From Oscillospiraceae bacterium (lineage in GTDB: Bacteria; Bacillota; Clostridia; Oscillospirales; Oscillospiraceae), in assembly GCA_916988195.3 (NCBI GenBank), contig CAKASQ030000014.1, forward strand, positions 1 to 63,677: DNA of 63,677 nucleotides, written 5' to 3'. Made by a program: the position numbers and the translations under genes. This document shows, piece by piece, positions 44,607 to 53,298 of the stretch. Under the pieces are notes generated by a model. It made no database searches and had not been told where the DNA came from. It worked only from the letters and a program-made list of their open reading frames with translations. The stretch's first letter is position 1. The number at the start of each line of letters is the position of its first letter.

Positions 44607-44713
44607 CGTAGGGGTCGATGCCCACATCGACCCATTGGGAAGTATCGAATTCGCCGAAGATTCCCGAAAAATCGGTCCTATTTGCCAGGGCGATGTAGGC
44701 ATCGCCCCCTACG
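44607..44713 (+). repeat. Dual-hairpin intergenic repeat, copy E
   Basis: A 107-bp copy with an intact left hairpin and right hairpin GGGCGATG-TAGG-CATCGCCC. The core is forward. It is the only copy between genes in tandem orientation. A half-copy stub (CGTAGGGGCA) lies at 44751-44760. Confidence 0.88.
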
Positions 44714-44800
44714 CATAGCTGGGAAATTTCCGCATTCTTCGCGGGATGTTCGTAGGGGCAAGTTTTTGGGAACGTTTATCACCATGCAAAGAGCCAGCCG

Positions 44801-44830
44801 GGACTGCCGCGATATGCGGCAGTCCTTTTG
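44801..44830 (+). terminator. Rho-independent terminator
   Basis: A 10-bp stem GGACTGCCGC/GCGGCAGTCC with loop GATAT, then TTTTG. It isolates the ATP-grasp promoter from upstream transcription. Confidence 0.8.
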
Positions 44831-44858
44831 TTGCATTTTTTTTAAAAAACGATATAAT
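44831..44858 (+). promoter_or_regulatory. Promoter of the ATP-grasp operon
   Basis: -35 TTGCAT (44831-44836), a 16-bp spacer and a consensus -10 TATAAT (44853-44858). Confidence 0.75.
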
Positions 44859-44888
44859 ATGGATAATCTTATGTTGGGGAGAATCGCC

Positions 44889-46043
44889 ATGACTGCCATT
44901 GTGACCGACGCGCATTACCGGATGTCCGTTTCACTCATCCGCGATTTAGCAGATCGCGGCGTGCGCGTGGTCGCATGCGAAAAAGCGTCAATCAAAAATC
45001 CCGTCGGCTTTGCAAGCCGCGGCGTTTTGCGCTGTGTGCGCCTGCCGGAGGAAGGGTATCTCGACGCGCTGCTTGCCCTGTGCCGCGAAATTTTGGCGCA
45101 GGAGGGAGAAAAGCCCGCGCTTTTGCCGGTTGGGGCGAAGACGCTGGCGCTTCTGAGCGAGCACCGCGAGCGCTTTACCCCTGTCGCCGGCCTCTGCATC
45201 GCCACCCCCACGCAATTAGCGCTTCTCAACGATAAGGCCGCTGTCAGCAGCCTCGCCCAGAAGCTTTCCGTTCCCGTTCCGGAGAATTTCGAGCGGAAAT
45301 CAGGCGAAAATTTGGATGCGTTTTTCTCCAGGGTGCCGCTTCCGTGCGCGGTAAAGCCCCATTGCGGTGAAAAATTCGGCCTCACCGCCGCGCAGCGCTA
45401 CCGCATCTGCCGCACGAAAGAAGGCTTGCAGGAAGCATTCTCTCATTTTCAGGCCATCACACAAGAAGACCCCATCGTGCAGGAATATCTCCCGGGTGAG
45501 GCCTTCGGCTGCTCGGTTCTGGCAAAGGACGGCGCCGTGTACCGGACGATCTGCCATCACCGGCTGCGTGAATACCCCGTCTCGGGCGGGCCTTCGAGCT
45601 GCTGCGAGAGCATTTCGCGGCCGGATTTATGTGCGTACGCCGAAAAAATTGTGTGGGAAACCGGCTTTTCCGGCCTTGCGATGTTCGAGTTCAAATGCGG
45701 TGCGGGCGGCGCGCCCCGGCTCCTGGAAATTAACCCCCGCGTCTGGGGTACGTTCCCGCTCACGCGCGCGTCCGGATCGGATTTCGCCTACAGCTGGTTC
45801 TGTCTGGCGGCAAACCTTCCCTTACCGGAAGAGCAGCCCGCAGCCCCTGTGCGCATGGTCTACTATCCGGCGGACTTTGCCGCGGCACTCGGCTATCTCA
45901 AAGCCGGAAAGCCCGGGCGGCTTTTCGCCGTGCTGCAAGACTTTATAAACCCTGCCGTTAAAAACGGCCTTGCCGACAAAAAAGACCCCGCCCCTGCGCG
46001 GGCGTATTTCCGCAATTTATTTTGCCGGGGAGGACACAAATGA
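44889..46043 (+). CDS. ATP-grasp domain protein
   Basis: A 384-aa ligase-like protein. The N-terminal Rossmann-like part (VTDAHYRMSVSLIRDLADRG) and the ATP-grasp core are visible: CAVKPHCGEKFG (ATP Lys), IVQEYLPGEAFGCSVL, LAMFEFKCGAGGAPRLLEINPRVWG (Mg-binding Glu/Asn). This architecture is seen in carboxylate-amine ligases that modify surface polymers or small molecules. I start at 44889 behind GGGGAGA. It overlaps the PHP gene by ATGA. The substrate is unknown. Confidence 0.85.
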   Translation: MTAIVTDAHYRMSVSLIRDLADRGVRVVACEKASIKNPVGFASRGVLRCVRLPEEGYLDALLALCREILAQEGEKPALLPVGAKTLALLSEHRERFTPVAGLCIATPTQLALLNDKAAVSSLAQKLSVPVPENFERKSGENLDAFFSRVPLPCAVKPHCGEKFGLTAAQRYRICRTKEGLQEAFSHFQAITQEDPIVQEYLPGEAFGCSVLAKDGAVYRTICHHRLREYPVSGGPSSCCESISRPDLCAYAEKIVWETGFSGLAMFEFKCGAGGAPRLLEINPRVWGTFPLTRASGSDFAYSWFCLAANLPLPEEQPAAPVRMVYYPADFAAALGYLKAGKPGRLFAVLQDFINPAVKNGLADKKDPAPARAYFRNLFCRGGHK

Positions 46044-46759
46044 AACTGCTTGCCGACCTGCATGTCCACTCCCGCGCCTCCGCCGACGGAAGAAGCAGCG
46101 TACAGGCCCTGATCGAAGCCGCCAAGGCGCGCAGCCTTGCTGCCATCACCGTCTCCGACCACGACCTGTGCACGCCGCTGCCGGAGCGCCCGGACGTGCT
46201 TTTGATTCCGGGCGTGGAGATCACCTCCGCAAATGGGCACATTCTGGGGCTCTTTTTGGAGCGCCCCATCGACTTTTCCGCCCTCGGGCGTTACCCCGCG
46301 CCGGAAAAGGCCATCGAAGCCATTCACGCGTGCGGCGGTCTTGCCGTCCTCGCGCACCCTTTCGCGCCTGTGAAGCTCTCGGAGGATGAGATTTCAAAGC
46401 TGCCGTTTGACGCGGTCGAAACGGCCAACGCCCGCGCGATGCTGAAACCCGGTGCGAACGAAAAAGCCCGGCAGTTGGCTTCCGGACTGCACCTTCCCGG
46501 AACCGGCGGCTCGGACGCGCACTGCGCCAAGGAGCTCGGCGGCTGCGTGACGGAATTTACCTGCGAACCGAGCCTTTCTGCACTGAAAGCCGCGCTTTTA
46601 TCCGGGCAATGTCATCCGGTCGAGGTCCGCGCGTGCAAATGGGTCTGGAAGGGTTTTTCGAAGCTCCGCCGCGAACGAACCTGCGGTACATTCGTTTCCC
46701 GCTGCAAGGCGCTCAGCTATTTTGCCGGGTGCGTGCTGCGCGATATTTTGAAGATTTAA
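46040..46759 (+). CDS. PHP-domain metal-dependent phosphoesterase
   Basis: A 239-aa PHP protein. The metal motifs are ADLHVHSRAS at the start, VSDHDLCTP, PGVEITS, VLAHPF and GTGGSDAH. PHP enzymes hydrolyse nucleotide or sugar phosphates (for example 3',5'-nucleoside bisphosphates). The ATGA overlap with the ATP-grasp gene suggests joint function. The C-terminal Arg/Cys-rich tail is unusual. Confidence 0.88.
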   Translation: MKLLADLHVHSRASADGRSSVQALIEAAKARSLAAITVSDHDLCTPLPERPDVLLIPGVEITSANGHILGLFLERPIDFSALGRYPAPEKAIEAIHACGGLAVLAHPFAPVKLSEDEISKLPFDAVETANARAMLKPGANEKARQLASGLHLPGTGGSDAHCAKELGGCVTEFTCEPSLSALKAALLSGQCHPVEVRACKWVWKGFSKLRRERTCGTFVSRCKALSYFAGCVLRDILKI

Positions 46760-46770
46760 GGAGGCGCGCC

Positions 46771-48120
46771 ATGTCTGCTGTCACGAAGGCCATCGGCCTT
46801 GCCAAAAAACTCAAGCACCGCTATCAGGACGAGCTTCGCGCCCGCACGCCGGTGTACTTAAGCCCTGTGCGCCGCATTGAGCAGGTGCGCCTGCCGAAGC
46901 GAATCTGCGCCATGACCTTTGACGACGGTCCCTGCCGCCTGCCCGCGAACCCCTCGAAGGACGGAAAGCCGCTGACGCTCTCGCTTCTGGAAAGCTTGGA
47001 GCAGTACGGCGCGCGCGGCACGTTTGACATTGTGGGCGACACATCTGAAAATTACCCGGACAAGCCGGGAAAGGAAGGTTCCGCATCGTGGGGCGGGGTC
47101 AAATTCGACCACTACCCCGATATCCACAAGGACGCGGACGGCGGCGCGGTCCATTGCCCCGAGCTCGTGCAGCGCATCTTAGACGGCGGGCACGAGATCA
47201 CGAGCCATACCTACCGCCACGTGCTCTACGGCCCCAAACCTCTGGTCTACGGCGGCCGGCAGCCATTCGATTCTCTTTCCGAGGTCGCAGATGACCTTCG
47301 CAGGCTCGACGATCTGCTGCGTAAAGATTACGGCTACGAGATAAAGCTCTCCCGTCCGCCGCACTATGTCGACAAAACAAAGGACGGCTTTACGAGCTAC
47401 GACGCGCACGCGCTGCTTGGCTATCAGTACATGGCCGCGAGCTTCGACGGCGCGGGCTGGCTGCCTCTGGCAAGCTATGAAGCGGAAGTCGAGGCGATGC
47501 TCGCCCCCATGGAGCGCGCGCTCGCTGAAAACCCGGACTGCCTCTGCGGCCAGATCATCTTCCAGAAAGACGGTTACAACATGGCGCGCCGCTCGCCGGT
47601 TGCGGACGCACTTCCAAAGCAATTGGCGCTACTCAAAGAGTATGGCTACCGCGTCGTGACCGTCTCGGAGCTCCTAATCATGTGCCCATTTGCGGATCTC
47701 TCGCCCGAGAGCCCGGTCTTTGCGCCCGCAAAGGCGCTGCTGGATACGGGCTGGTGCGTCTGCTACCGCGACAACACCGTTCGCCCGGACGCAGTTTTAA
47801 CGCGCGGCGAAGCGTGTATGCTCGCCTTTGGCTGGAAGACGGCGGCACGGCGGTTAGATCTTGTGAAGACCAAAACAAACGTCTGCCGCGACGTTTCTTA
47901 CCGCCACCCTTATGCTGCGGCCATTGAGCAGGCCTTAGAACGCGGCTGCATGCAGCAGGGAAACGGCCGCTTCCGCCCGGACGCTCCCATATCAAGCCAG
48001 GAATTCTCAAGCTTTTGCGAGGCATTTTTCGGCCAGTCCGCCCCGCAGCCCCACAGTCCCATCACCCACGCGCAGGCCATCGAGCTGCTGGCCGCCATGG
48101 CAGCGCGCGACAATACCTGA
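46771..48120 (+). CDS. Polysaccharide deacetylase with SLH-like tail
   Basis: A 449-aa NodB-type deacetylase. Catalytic text: AMTFDDGPCR (residues ~48-57, metal Asp), HEITSHTYRH (metal His pair) and LSRPPHY. The C-terminal ~110 residues look like two S-layer homology repeats (GWCVCYRDNTVRPDAVLTRGE and GCMQQGNGRFRPDAPISSQEF). No signal peptide or membrane helix is visible at the N terminus, which is odd for a wall-acting enzyme. AGGAGG precedes the ATG at 46771. Confidence 0.85.
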   Translation: MSAVTKAIGLAKKLKHRYQDELRARTPVYLSPVRRIEQVRLPKRICAMTFDDGPCRLPANPSKDGKPLTLSLLESLEQYGARGTFDIVGDTSENYPDKPGKEGSASWGGVKFDHYPDIHKDADGGAVHCPELVQRILDGGHEITSHTYRHVLYGPKPLVYGGRQPFDSLSEVADDLRRLDDLLRKDYGYEIKLSRPPHYVDKTKDGFTSYDAHALLGYQYMAASFDGAGWLPLASYEAEVEAMLAPMERALAENPDCLCGQIIFQKDGYNMARRSPVADALPKQLALLKEYGYRVVTVSELLIMCPFADLSPESPVFAPAKALLDTGWCVCYRDNTVRPDAVLTRGEACMLAFGWKTAARRLDLVKTKTNVCRDVSYRHPYAAAIEQALERGCMQQGNGRFRPDAPISSQEFSSFCEAFFGQSAPQPHSPITHAQAIELLAAMAARDNT

Positions 48121-48134
48121 TTGGAGGAACCATT

Positions 48135-48734
48135 ATGCAGCTGGATACCGCAGTCAAGAATCTCACAAATCATGGATTTTCTGTTCGCGTTTTCAAAACA
48201 CAGCAAGAAGCCGTCAGCGCCATCTCGCAGGAGCTTTCCGGCAGGACCATCGGCTTTGGCGGCAGCGTGACGCTGCAGGAGCTCGGTCTTTTTGAGGCGC
48301 TGTCCGCCAATAACACCGTCTACTGGCACTGGAAGCAATCTCCCGCCGAGGCCCTCGAAAAGGCCGTAACCGCGCAAATCTATATGACCTCTGCCAATGC
48401 CATTTCCGAAACGGGCGAAATCATCAACATCGACGGCACGGGAAACCGCGTCGCCGCCATGCTCTACGGCCACGAGGCGCTCTACATCATCGCGGGCACC
48501 AACAAGCTTGCGCCCGACCTTCCCTCCGCTATGGAGCGCGCAAGAAACATTGCTGCGCCGTTAAACGCCCGCCGCTTAAGCTGCAAAACGCCCTGCGCGA
48601 TGAGCGAGCCCATGCGCTGTCATGACTGCGGCAGCCCCGACCGGATCTGCAACGGCTTTGTTACGCTCGCGCGCCCCTGCGGCGGCATCGGCAAAACACA
48701 CGTCATCCTGATCGAGGAAAATTTGGGCTATTAA
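48135..48734 (+). CDS. LUD-domain protein (LutB/LutC-like)
   Basis: A 199-aa protein of the lactate-utilisation (LUD) fold: GRTIGFGGSVTLQELGLFEAL (residues ~36-56) and MTSANAISETGEIINIDGTGNRVAAM (~90-115) are signature blocks. The C-terminal part has four Cys (CKTPCAMSEPMRCHDC) that might bind a metal or cluster. Short stand-alone LUD proteins are frequent in Clostridia; no lactate genes are adjacent. GGAGG precedes the ATG. Confidence 0.88.
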   Translation: MQLDTAVKNLTNHGFSVRVFKTQQEAVSAISQELSGRTIGFGGSVTLQELGLFEALSANNTVYWHWKQSPAEALEKAVTAQIYMTSANAISETGEIINIDGTGNRVAAMLYGHEALYIIAGTNKLAPDLPSAMERARNIAAPLNARRLSCKTPCAMSEPMRCHDCGSPDRICNGFVTLARPCGGIGKTHVILIEENLGY

Positions 48735-48736
48735 CC

Positions 48737-48779
48737 AAAAACCGAGTGCACCGCGTATTGCAGTGCGCTCGGTTTTTGT
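48737..48779 (+). terminator. Rho-independent terminator
   Basis: AAAAACCGAGTGCA pairs imperfectly with TGCGCTCGGTTTTT, followed by GTTTG, after the LUD gene. Confidence 0.82.
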
Positions 48780-48797
48780 TTGACCTGCATCATTCTT

Positions 48798-48903
48798 CGT
48801 AGGGGCCGATGCCCACATCGGCCCGGCGATACCATTCGTTTTTACGGAAATCCAATGCGAATTCGTTGGTACCCAAGGGGCGATGTGGGCATCGCCCCCT
48901 ACT
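48798..48903 (-). repeat. Dual-hairpin intergenic repeat, copy F
   Basis: A 106-bp copy whose left hairpin reads GGGCCGATG-CCCA-CATCGGCCC, a compensated double change relative to the common GGGTCGATG form. The right hairpin is intact. The core is inverted relative to copy A. It lies between the convergent LUD and exonuclease genes. The rest of 48904-49035 is AT-rich with no supportable gene. Confidence 0.9.
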
Positions 48904-49035
48904 AGGATGAAACGCTTAAAGATTTACTTTTATATGGGAGCAATGTGTTGCTGTGTACGGTTTTCACTTGCAGAGAAAATAAAATATTAAGAGGTTCACT
49001 CTACTACGCGTTTGTTTGATAAATTGCGATCATAT

Positions 49036-50019
49036 TTAAGCTTTGGACTCCGCACCGGCCTTTTTGGCGCGTGCTCTTCCCGACCTGCGGCGGCGGTGGT
49101 GGGTCGGCTTTTCGGTCAGGCGGCGGTAGCTCTCGGCGGCCTCGCTGTCCGCGCTGTAGACCAGGCGGTTGGCGCGAAGCGTTCCGTCGGGGTCTTCTGC
49201 AAGGCGCACCCGCACGAGAAACGCGCCGTCCGCTTCGCACGCAGCCATGGCCATAAAGCGCTTGCCGGGCTGCGGATACCACTTGCCGCAGGACATGCGC
49301 TTTCCGCAGACGGGGCAGATATTCCCGCTTCCTGCCATCGCGGCCAGCGCATGGGGCTTGTCCGGGTGTCCGTGGCTCACGCTGCGAAGCAGGCAGCCCG
49401 GAAGCTCCGCGCCGTGGAACCCGTTTTCGTGCTCCTTCGCAGCCTTTTCATAGGCGGCGATACCATCCGTGAGGTTGAGCCGGCTGCAAATGAGCGCCGT
49501 ATGATACGCGTCTCCCAGCGCGTCGTGCGCAGGTCTCGTCGGCTCGATGCCCATGATCTGCATCGCAGACGACAGCGACTTCTGCGCGCTCGAGCCGTCG
49601 GTCTGGGCGTTGAAAATCAGCTGCGCGTTGTACCAGGTATCGACCCACGCGGTGTCCATGCCGTAGAGCGTGAGATTTTCCTTCAAAATTACAATATCGT
49701 CGAAGCCCCACGTCAGAAACGCCGCGTCTTCGCCGCACCAGTCGTGAAACGCCTGCATTGCCTCGCGGAAGGGCTTGCCCCGCTCCTTGAGAACGGAATC
49801 CTTGATACCTGTGAGGCTCGCGACCTTGCGGTTCATCTTTTTATAATAGGCCGGACGGATCAGCGTCTGAAACTCGTCGGCGACCTCGCCGTCGCGCGGC
49901 ATGCGAACCGCGCCGATCTGGACAATCTCGCCGCGAATGGGGCTCGGCAGAACCTTTTTCGCGCTCGGAGAGCCCGGCCACGGCTGGTTCCACTCCATGT
50001 CCAGAACGATATATTGCAT
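49036..50019 (-). CDS. DEDDh 3'-5' exonuclease domain protein
   Basis: A 327-aa protein. The exonuclease core starts with IVLDMEWNQP (catalytic D-x-E) and includes IVQIGAVRM, FLTWGFDDIVIL and HDALGDAYHTALIC (the DEDDh His and final Asp), similar to KapD-like proteins. Beyond residue ~225 comes a CxxC...C ribbon-like segment (CPVCGKRMSCGKW) and a basic Arg/Lys-rich tail (RRRRSGRARAKK) suited to nucleic-acid binding. The promoter at 50053-50081 fits the start. Confidence 0.88.
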   Translation of the reverse strand: MQYIVLDMEWNQPWPGSPSAKKVLPSPIRGEIVQIGAVRMPRDGEVADEFQTLIRPAYYKKMNRKVASLTGIKDSVLKERGKPFREAMQAFHDWCGEDAAFLTWGFDDIVILKENLTLYGMDTAWVDTWYNAQLIFNAQTDGSSAQKSLSSAMQIMGIEPTRPAHDALGDAYHTALICSRLNLTDGIAAYEKAAKEHENGFHGAELPGCLLRSVSHGHPDKPHALAAMAGSGNICPVCGKRMSCGKWYPQPGKRFMAMAACEADGAFLVRVRLAEDPDGTLRANRLVYSADSEAAESYRRLTEKPTHHRRRRSGRARAKKAGAESKA

Positions 50020-50052
50020 ACGCTCACCTCCGTCAGGAAAACTTCTCCCGAT

Positions 50053-50081
50053 ATGGTATCACAAAACGCGCCATATGTAAA
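50053..50081 (-). promoter_or_regulatory. Promoter of the exonuclease gene
   Basis: On the minus strand, -35 TTTACA (50081-50076), a 17-bp spacer and -10 TACCAT (50058-50053). Confidence 0.6.
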
Positions 50082-50205
50082 CAAGGAGATATAAACAAGC
50101 TTCCATGTACCCGGCATTTTGTCACCCCTTTTCCCCATCCCGCATAATATAAAAGACCGGCGCAGCAGAATCTGCGCCGGAAAGCTCGCGAAAGGCGGTA
50201 GACAT

Positions 50206-50943
50206 ATGCCCTTTTTGTTTCTCAGTCCCTCCACGCAGGAGTTTAATCCCTACATCACGGAAGGAAACGAAGAGCTCTGGATGAACCGGCTTGCCGATCA
50301 GATGGAGCCTTACTTACACGCAAGCGGCGTGAACACGGTTCGAAATGACCCGGAGGCCGGCGCGGCGGGTGCGATTCGCCTGTCCAATCAGGGAGACTAC
50401 GATTTTCATCTCGCGCTCCACTCCAACGCCTCCCCCGAAGCGCTCGCAGGCCAGCAGCGCGGTGTGGACTTTTACTACTATCCCGCGAGCGCGGCCGGGC
50501 TCCGGATGGCGAACATCCTTGTCGATAACATAAAACCGATTTATCCGCTTCCCGACCGCGTGCAGGCAAGGCCGTCGACGGCCATCGGAGAAGTTCGCCG
50601 GACGAAAGCCCCCTCGGTGCTTGCCGAGCTCGGGTACCACGACAATGTGGACGACGCGAACTGGCTGACCGGAAATTTAGACGCGATTGCGCAGGCGCTG
50701 TCCGTCGGCGTGACGGAGTATTTCGGTCTTCCGTTTCTCATTCCGGGCGAGATCCGGGACGGCCGGGTCCAAACAAACGGCGACAGCCTGAACCTGCGCG
50801 GCCTTCCCTCCACCGACGGCGCAGTGCTCGCGCAGATGCCGAATGGCGCGGCGGTCCGGATTCTGGCCGAATACAACGACTGGTACTCCATTTTTTATGA
50901 CGGCCTCTACGGCTTTGCCGAGCGGCAGTACATCGCCGTCTAG
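50206..50943 (+). CDS. N-acetylmuramoyl-L-alanine amidase with SH3 domain
   Basis: A 245-aa Amidase_3-type cell-wall hydrolase. The start MPFLFLSPSTQEFNPYITEGNE resembles CwlC-like spore amidases; zinc and catalytic residues lie in FHLALHSNASP and APSVLAELGYHDN. Residues ~180-245 form a bacterial SH3 domain (SLNLRGLPSTDGAVLAQMPNG). There is no signal peptide, as in amidases released on mother-cell lysis. A 9-bp stem hairpin (50158-50180) precedes the gene. Its stop overlaps the convergent rubrerythrin stop (CTAG). Confidence 0.88.
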   Translation: MPFLFLSPSTQEFNPYITEGNEELWMNRLADQMEPYLHASGVNTVRNDPEAGAAGAIRLSNQGDYDFHLALHSNASPEALAGQQRGVDFYYYPASAAGLRMANILVDNIKPIYPLPDRVQARPSTAIGEVRRTKAPSVLAELGYHDNVDDANWLTGNLDAIAQALSVGVTEYFGLPFLIPGEIRDGRVQTNGDSLNLRGLPSTDGAVLAQMPNGAAVRILAEYNDWYSIFYDGLYGFAERQYIAV

Positions 50944-51545
50944 CCCTCTTTGCCGAGCCGCCGCGTCTGAATGTCGCCTTCCGCCCAGCCCCGGTCCTTG
51001 CCGCAGACGGGGCAGACGCGGAAGGCTTCCTTGGACAGCATCACAAACCCACAGTTGAGGCAGCGCCAGACGATCGGGTGCTCCTTTTTATAAAGCCGCT
51101 CGGTCTGCATCTGCTCGTAGCTCTCCAAAAAGACGTCCCGGTGCACCGCTTCGATGCGGGCGATATTCTCCCAGAGGCTGGCGATATCGGCGTACCCTTC
51201 CTCGCGCGCGGTTTTTGCGAAGCCCGGGTAGACGCGCACCGACTCTTCATTTTCACCCTTCGCCGCCTCGAGTAAATTCTCCATCGTCACGCCCAGCGTA
51301 TAGGGGTAGCCCGCCGAAATGTCAATGTTCTCGATCGGCTGACGGCCATATTTTTGCAGCTTCTCCAGAAACTCCTGCGCGTGAATCTGCTCGTTGGCGG
51401 CGGTCTCCTCAAAGATCCGGGCAAGATAGGCAAGGCCCTCTTTTCTGGCCTGATCTGCGTACTGCGTATAGCGCTGGCGTGCCTGCGATTCCCCCGCGAA
51501 CGAGCGCGCAAGGTTTCGGCACGTTTGGGTCTGCATGAATTCCAT
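50940..51545 (-). CDS. Rubrerythrin
   Basis: A 201-aa non-haem diiron peroxidase protecting anaerobes from peroxide. The diiron helices show FAGESQARQRY, EETAANEQIHAQ, EEGYADIASLWENIARIEAVH. The C-terminal rubredoxin-like site is WRCLNCGFV...CPVCGKDR. AGGAG lies upstream of the ATG. The stop shares bases 50940-50943 with the convergent amidase stop. Confidence 0.96.
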   Translation of the reverse strand: MEFMQTQTCRNLARSFAGESQARQRYTQYADQARKEGLAYLARIFEETAANEQIHAQEFLEKLQKYGRQPIENIDISAGYPYTLGVTMENLLEAAKGENEESVRVYPGFAKTAREEGYADIASLWENIARIEAVHRDVFLESYEQMQTERLYKKEHPIVWRCLNCGFVMLSKEAFRVCPVCGKDRGWAEGDIQTRRLGKEG

Positions 51546-51688
51546 TCAAATCGCTCCTTTTGCAAAATTCTCAATACGGCTAGAATCTGCAAAATCGGGC
51601 GCTTTATTCCGCCTGTAGGCTTGACATGTTTTGTATAATAAGAGATAGAGCATTTTGGCTCGCAAACTATGACTTTTTGAGGATTTTT

Positions 51689-52549
51689 ATGAACAAACGA
51701 ATTTTTGCGCTGCTGCTGGCGGCGCTGCTCCTCCTGACTGCCTCCGGCTGCTCCAAAAAGCAGGCGCTTCCGGAGCAGAAAACCGCCGACATTCTCGCCA
51801 CAACCCAGCCCGTCTATCAGCTGGCCTCCGCCCTTACCGACGGGACGGGCCTTTCGGTTTCGCTTCTCATCTCCGAGCCCGTCTCGTGCCTGCACGACTA
51901 CACGCTGACGGTCGCGCAGATGGAAAAAATCGAGGGCGCGCAGCTGGTTTTGGAGAGCGGTCTCGGTTTGGAGGATTTCATGGAGGGCGCACTCTCCGGC
52001 AAGACGCGCATTGATATCGCAAGCGGGCTCCCTACGCTCACCGGAGACGAGGGCGTCGACCCCCACTGGTGGCTGGATCCCACGCGATTTCAGCAGGCAG
52101 CCGCCACCGCCGCACGGGAGCTCGGCGCGCAATACCCGGAATTTTCCGACCGGATCACCGAGAACCTTGCCGCGTTTGACGAAAAGCTTTCCGACTTGCA
52201 GGCTTACGGAGACGAGGCGCTGGCGAATCTTTCCTGCCGCGAGCTTGTCACGTTCCACGACGGCTTTTCGTACTTCGCTGACTCGTTTGGCCTGACCATT
52301 GCCGCAGCCATGGAGGTCGAGTCCGGCAGCGAGCCCTCGGCGAAGGAATTGGAGGCAATCATCGCCATTGTCGAAGAGAACCAAATTCCCGCCGTATTTT
52401 ACGAGACGAACGGGGAAGCGGCCTCTGCCGAGGTCGTTGCAAACGAGACGGGCTGCTCGGTCTGGACGCTTGACATGGCCATCAGCAGCGGCGACTATTT
52501 TGCCGCCATGCGCGAGAACATCGACATTGTAAAGGAAGCGCTCGGATGA
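51689..52549 (+). CDS. znuA: Zinc-type ABC transporter substrate-binding lipoprotein
   Basis: A 286-aa cluster A-I metal-binding lipoprotein. The lipobox is LTASGC. Likely metal ligands lie in VSCLHDYTL, DPHWWLDP, TFHDGFSYF and VFYETNGEA, the three-His plus acid pattern of zinc binders. The usual His-rich loop of ZnuA is missing. Manganese cannot be ruled out. It overlaps the ATPase gene by 4 bp. TTGACA and TATAAT occur at 51621 and 51634 but with wrong spacing, so I do not call a promoter. Confidence 0.9.
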   Translation: MNKRIFALLLAALLLLTASGCSKKQALPEQKTADILATTQPVYQLASALTDGTGLSVSLLISEPVSCLHDYTLTVAQMEKIEGAQLVLESGLGLEDFMEGALSGKTRIDIASGLPTLTGDEGVDPHWWLDPTRFQQAAATAARELGAQYPEFSDRITENLAAFDEKLSDLQAYGDEALANLSCRELVTFHDGFSYFADSFGLTIAAAMEVESGSEPSAKELEAIIAIVEENQIPAVFYETNGEAASAEVVANETGCSVWTLDMAISSGDYFAAMRENIDIVKEALG

Positions 52550-53298
52550 TTTACAAGCATGCAAATACCGGCGGCTGCGAAAACGCCTGCTGCCTCAAAA
52601 TTGAACACCTGTCGGTCCGAATTGGCTCTGAGGTCATTCTGGACGATATCAATCTGCACATGCACTGTGGGCAGATTGTTGCGCTGATTGGGCCCAACGG
52701 CGCGGGAAAATCGACGCTCATCCGCGCGATTCTCGGCCAGCGGGAATACGAGGGCAAGATCACCTTCCATTCTGCGGATGGCAAGCAGACCCGTCTGCGT
52801 ATCGGCTATGTGCCGCAGAGCCCGGCCTTTGACCCGGCGGACCCCATCTCGGTGCTCGATCTTTTCACCTGCTGCATTGCAAAGCGCCCTGCGTTCCTGC
52901 GCCCCGGAAAGGCTTTGCGGGAGAAGGTTTTAGAGTGCCTTTCGCGCGTGCACGGGGAGAGCCTCATCGACAAGCGCGTCGGCACACTCTCAGGAGGAGA
53001 ACTTCAGCGTGTGCTGCTGGCGCTGGCGCTCGAGCCGATGCCCAACATGCTGATTCTCGACGAGCCGCTTTCGGGCGTGGACGTGGAGGGCATGGAGCTT
53101 TTGATGGACATGCTGGACGAAATCCGGAAAACCTACGATCTTTCGATTCTCATGACGACCCACGATTTTTCGATGCTCGAGCGCTACGCCGACCGTGTAG
53201 TGCTCCTGCGCGAGAAGATTCTTTGCAAGGGAACGCCGCTGGAGGTTCTGAACTCGGACGAGTTTGCGCAGGCGTTTCACCTGGGAGGTGCAAAATGA
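52546..53298 (+). CDS. znuC: Metal ABC transporter ATP-binding protein
   Basis: A 250-aa ATPase. Walker A is GPNGAGKST, the signature is LSGGELQRVLLA and Walker B is MLILDEPLSGVD. The N terminus has a short Cys-containing extension (GGCENACCLKIEHL) before the core. ATGA overlap with the binding-protein gene and 4-bp overlap with the permease gene indicate a coupled operon. Confidence 0.94.
   Translation: MIYKHANTGGCENACCLKIEHLSVRIGSEVILDDINLHMHCGQIVALIGPNGAGKSTLIRAILGQREYEGKITFHSADGKQTRLRIGYVPQSPAFDPADPISVLDLFTCCIAKRPAFLRPGKALREKVLECLSRVHGESLIDKRVGTLSGGELQRVLLALALEPMPNMLILDEPLSGVDVEGMELLMDMLDEIRKTYDLSILMTTHDFSMLERYADRVVLLREKILCKGTPLEVLNSDEFAQAFHLGGAK

Noticed and set aside
48907-48990. A 27-codon frame (MKRLKIYFYMGAMCC...) in the gap before the exonuclease gene
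   Set aside because: No ribosome site and no recognised family; the region is simply AT-rich.
51621-51639. TTGACA and TATAAT upstream of the zinc importer as a promoter
   Set aside because: Only 7 bp separate the two boxes, so they cannot form one sigma-A promoter; neither finds a good partner at 16-18 bp.
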